Positions 61,771 through 64,000 of a DNA stretch of 64,000 nt are shown here, in pieces. The position numbers were made by a program, and so were the translations under genes. Position 1 is the first letter of the stretch; each line of letters begins with the position of its first letter. The stretch covers positions 78,911-142,910 of the forward strand of contig JASBRV010000011.1 in the NCBI GenBank assembly GCA_030149295.1. The letters run 5' to 3'. Origin of the DNA: Bacteriovoracales bacterium. GTDB taxonomy: Bacteria > Bdellovibrionota > Bacteriovoracia > Bacteriovoracales > Bacteriovoracaceae. The notes below the pieces were generated by a model that was not told the DNA's origin, did not search any database, and saw only the letters and a list, made by a program, of their open reading frames with translations.

Positions 61771-62541
61771 ATGAAGATAATTTTCTCTGCTGTGTTCCTT
61801 CTATTTTCATTTGTAGTTTTCGCGAATAATCAGCAAAAACGTACAGAAGAAGTCGATGATTTCAAACCCCATATGCTCTTTCATGAAAACAAGGGGTGCC
61901 CGACAAACTCTGGTTGTACTGAAGAGATGGGGAAATCCTATCAAAAGTGGATCGACACCCTTGCTAGAGTTCATAAGAAAAAAGACTCTCATCTCATCCT
62001 AGAAAATCTGAGAAAATCCATTGGTGTCCCCATCGATATTTGGATCGCTGAAAAAGCCTCTGAAGAGAAGAATCTGATTTATTGGGAATCCCCCTGTCGT
62101 CAGCATAATTTGGAAGGCCAAGAAAAAATCGGTATAGGGGTTGCGATGGCGAAGGATATAGGATCTCTTTTACCTTTAGAAAAAGAAAAGAAAATTTTTC
62201 TTAGACGACTTTACCGCATGAAAGGTGAAAAACTCGTCTCTTACTTTTCTTTAAGAGACGAAAATCCTCTTTATCTTAATGGGGATAAATTAGTTTTCCA
62301 AAGAAGTGTAGAAGGTCACTATTATGGCCTCTCCATAAACCAAAAAGGCGCTCTTCAAATAGAGCCTTCACAAACCCCGGCTTCTTTTCCTCAATCCATT
62401 GAGTGCCCTTCTGATTTTGTAGAGAAAATGAAGGCCATTGAACTGCCTAAAAACCTCTATGCCGGTGTCTATTGCCAAAAAACGTGGAATAAAGAGAATA
62501 AAAAACTTGAAACTATCCTTGTTGGTTGGAGTTGCAATTGA
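61771..62541 (+). CDS. Exported protein of unknown function
   Basis: 256 residues with a signal peptide (IIFSAVFLLFSFVVFA). The mature part has about six Cys (GCPTNSGC, SPCRQ, IECPSD, VYCQK, WSCN) and ends at a Cys-Asn. No family recognised. Its stop (TGA) overlaps the TTG start of the following nuclease gene by three bases, so the two are probably made together. Confidence 0.65.
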   Translation: MKIIFSAVFLLFSFVVFANNQQKRTEEVDDFKPHMLFHENKGCPTNSGCTEEMGKSYQKWIDTLARVHKKKDSHLILENLRKSIGVPIDIWIAEKASEEKNLIYWESPCRQHNLEGQEKIGIGVAMAKDIGSLLPLEKEKKIFLRRLYRMKGEKLVSYFSLRDENPLYLNGDKLVFQRSVEGHYYGLSINQKGALQIEPSQTPASFPQSIECPSDFVEKMKAIELPKNLYAGVYCQKTWNKENKKLETILVGWSCN

Positions 62542-63521
62542 CCTTTCAAATATTGGTATGGAATCTTGAAAACTTTTTTCTCGATGAAGATGCCACTCAA
62601 GGTCGCTACCAAAAAGATGAATCAAAGGTAAAAGCTATTGCTCGCGTTTTTCAAGAGTTGTCTCCTGATATTGCCTTTCTATGCGAAGTGGGTCTTCGAA
62701 GCCTTCACACCTTTAATGAAAAGCATTTAGAGAACCACTATAAAGTCTATATAAACAAAGGGAACTCCCCACGAGGCATCGAAATTGGTTATCTCGTAAA
62801 AAGAGAATTTTTGGAAAAGTATCAACTCATCGCTGATCTTATCAGTCATGCTAATAAGCCCATCAACTTTCTTTATCCTCACGAGCTTAAGGCCAATAAA
62901 GAGGCGAAAATCGCGGGTAGGAAACCTCGCTTTTCCAGTCATGGAATGAGTCGGGACCTGGCAGAGCTGCAACTTCATAAAAAAGGCCATGCAAAAACGA
63001 CCCCTCTCTTGGGAATTTTAGGCATCCACCTCAAAAGTCGCCTCGATAAAGAAGGACAAGACTGGCACGGTCTGCGCCGTCGCACGGCTGAAGCGAATTA
63101 TGTTGCCGAAATTTATCAAAAGCGCATCAAACGTTTTCACAATAAATATCCCCTTTTTATTTGCGGAGATTTTAATGGTGAGATTCATGAGCAAAAAAGA
63201 GACCCAGAGTTTCGCGCCTTTTATCACCTTGATGGTCTCAAAGATTTCAGTGATCATCTATCTTTAGAACGAGAAGACTGTGTCAGCTTTGTAGGAATGG
63301 ACAAAAATAAAAAGCCGATTCCTATGCAATTGGATGCCTTTCTTTTTCATGAGAAGTGGAAGAACTTTCTCGATGGTAAAGGATCAGGTTTTTACCGCTA
63401 CCCTAATGAAGAAGGTGGAGTCTATCCCCTGGCCACCAGTCCAAGCAGTCGCCATGGCCTTCCTAGTGATCACTATCCTCTTGTAACAAGGTGGTCCGAA
63501 CAGATCCTTTTGCCCTCCTAA
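62538..63521 (+). CDS. Endonuclease/exonuclease/phosphatase family protein
   Basis: 327 residues of the EEP (DNase I-like) fold. VWNLENFF has the first Asn, FLCEVG the metal-binding Glu, ICGDFNGEIH the Asp-Asn pair, and GLPSDHYPL the catalytic His. HLKSRLDK precedes the catalytic Asp region as in related nucleases. Substrates across the family include DNA, phosphoinositides and sphingomyelin, so activity is unsure. No signal peptide is visible. The start is TTG at 62538, overlapping the previous stop as TTGA, with TTGGAG six bases upstream; TTG at 62526 would add four residues. Confidence 0.85.
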   Translation: MTFQILVWNLENFFLDEDATQGRYQKDESKVKAIARVFQELSPDIAFLCEVGLRSLHTFNEKHLENHYKVYINKGNSPRGIEIGYLVKREFLEKYQLIADLISHANKPINFLYPHELKANKEAKIAGRKPRFSSHGMSRDLAELQLHKKGHAKTTPLLGILGIHLKSRLDKEGQDWHGLRRRTAEANYVAEIYQKRIKRFHNKYPLFICGDFNGEIHEQKRDPEFRAFYHLDGLKDFSDHLSLEREDCVSFVGMDKNKKPIPMQLDAFLFHEKWKNFLDGKGSGFYRYPNEEGGVYPLATSPSSRHGLPSDHYPLVTRWSEQILLPS

Positions 63522-63561
63522 AAACGTAGACAAAGGAATGGGGCATTGGTTTACTAGAGAT

Positions 63562-63942
63562 ATGAAATTTAAAGCTTTAACTCTCTTTTTAGCATTTCTT
63601 ATGGCCACAATGGTTCACGGCCAAACACCGCAACAGTATCGCTGGGACCTCCAAGTGACTGATCCAGACTTTGAACTCGTCAATTACAAGCTTGATCAAA
63701 AGCCTTTTAAGCCTTATTTAAAAAAGACGAGTTGGCGCTGTGAAACCTCGGAAACTGAAGAGAATGGACCACGCCAAATCAAAAAACTTATCTGTGACTA
63801 CTCTGTAGAAAAGGCCGGCACCGTTACGACTATTGTAAGCTGCTCTCATCAACGTCCTTACTCAGAGGGGTTTCTTGAGTTATACGATGAAAGGAAGAAG
63901 CTCACCTTTCAAGTCATGTTGACCTGTCGCAAAAAAGAATAA
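63562..63942 (+). CDS. Small exported protein of unknown function
   Basis: 126 residues with a signal peptide (ALTLFLAFLMATMVHG). The mature part has four Cys (WRCETS, LICDYS, VSCSHQ, LTCRKK) spaced as for two disulphides. No family recognised. ATG at 63562 is taken as start because it directly precedes the signal peptide; an ATG at 63538 adds eight residues but its AAAGGA abuts it. It follows the EEP gene by 40 bases and no gene is visible in the last 58 bases. Confidence 0.65.
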   Translation: MKFKALTLFLAFLMATMVHGQTPQQYRWDLQVTDPDFELVNYKLDQKPFKPYLKKTSWRCETSETEENGPRQIKKLICDYSVEKAGTVTTIVSCSHQRPYSEGFLELYDERKKLTFQVMLTCRKKE

Positions 63943-64000
63943 CACCCCTCCTTTGACGCGCCCCTCTTTTCAGAAGTCTTTAAGTCTCCTACTCTATTAG

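Noticed and set aside
59400..61800. Cobalamin riboswitch expected near nrdJ
   Set aside because: Only 47 bases separate nrdJ from the divergent gene and no B12-box-like sequence is visible.
1..64000. tRNA, rRNA, tmRNA, SRP RNA, prophage, insertion sequence or replication origin
   Set aside because: I looked along both strands and found no convincing candidate; a covariance-model scan would be needed to exclude short RNAs.

Overview
The window is a dense stretch of a bacterial chromosome with about 60 protein genes, no rRNA or tRNA, no insertion sequence and no CRISPR array that I could see. Base composition looks to be roughly 40 % G+C by eye. The mix points to a Gram-negative bacterium with an outer membrane: lipoproteins, beta-barrel proteins ending in Phe, TatA and SecA. 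A complete c-di-AMP operon, a bacterial mevalonate operon, a B12-dependent ribonucleotide reductase, and many exported proteins without recognisable families suggest Bdellovibrionota (Bacteriovorax-like predators). That assignment is inference from gene content; a marker-gene tree would settle it.

Layout. 1-2781: tail of an M23 peptidase and secA. 2819-8456: an acidic YbjQ-like protein, a GlpD-like dehydrogenase, and a tandem pair of outer-membrane proteins. 8630-12312: small ORF, trxB, UbiB-like kinase, divergent crotonase. 12309-18641 (minus): six-gene operon fni, mvaA, GYDIA-type GHMP kinase, mvaD, mevalonate kinase, fructosamine-kinase-like gene, making isopentenyl diphosphate. 18784-26714: exported proteins, two DUF4360 proteins, an HTH regulator coupled to a small exported protein, and a glycerophosphodiesterase lipoprotein. 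26804-33699 (minus): an IscR-like Rrf2 regulator without cluster cysteines, then cdaA-ybbR-glmM-pdxJ-nnr-tsaE, linking c-di-AMP synthesis to cell-wall precursor supply. 33742-43085: YjbQ, GNAT, SulP transporter, a PilZ-GAF-AAA+-Fis regulator with a degenerate sigma54 core, an M14 carboxypeptidase lipoprotein, a RimK-like ligase, and a ferrochelatase fused in frame to an MFS transporter. 43200-49467: queF, tatA, a receiver protein, khpA-rpsP, a GAF protein, a Kef-type antiporter and ffh. 49610-63942: dus, a pseudopilin-like protein, two very large exported proteins (787 and 1756 aa), nrdJ and an exported protein/EEP nuclease operon.

Compactness is a theme. Many genes overlap by 1-4 bases within operons, and four convergent pairs share overlapping stop codons. 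Only one of eleven convergent junctions has an evident terminator. GTG and TTG starts are common, and several starts were placed by Shine-Dalgarno position rather than the longest reading frame.

Most unusual items: the HemH-MFS fusion with a possible internal ribosome site, the regulator that keeps Walker A but has lost GAFTGA, the perfect 21-bp palindrome at 36419-36475, and the 55-cysteine 1756-residue lipoprotein beside a 787-residue exported protein and a pseudopilin.
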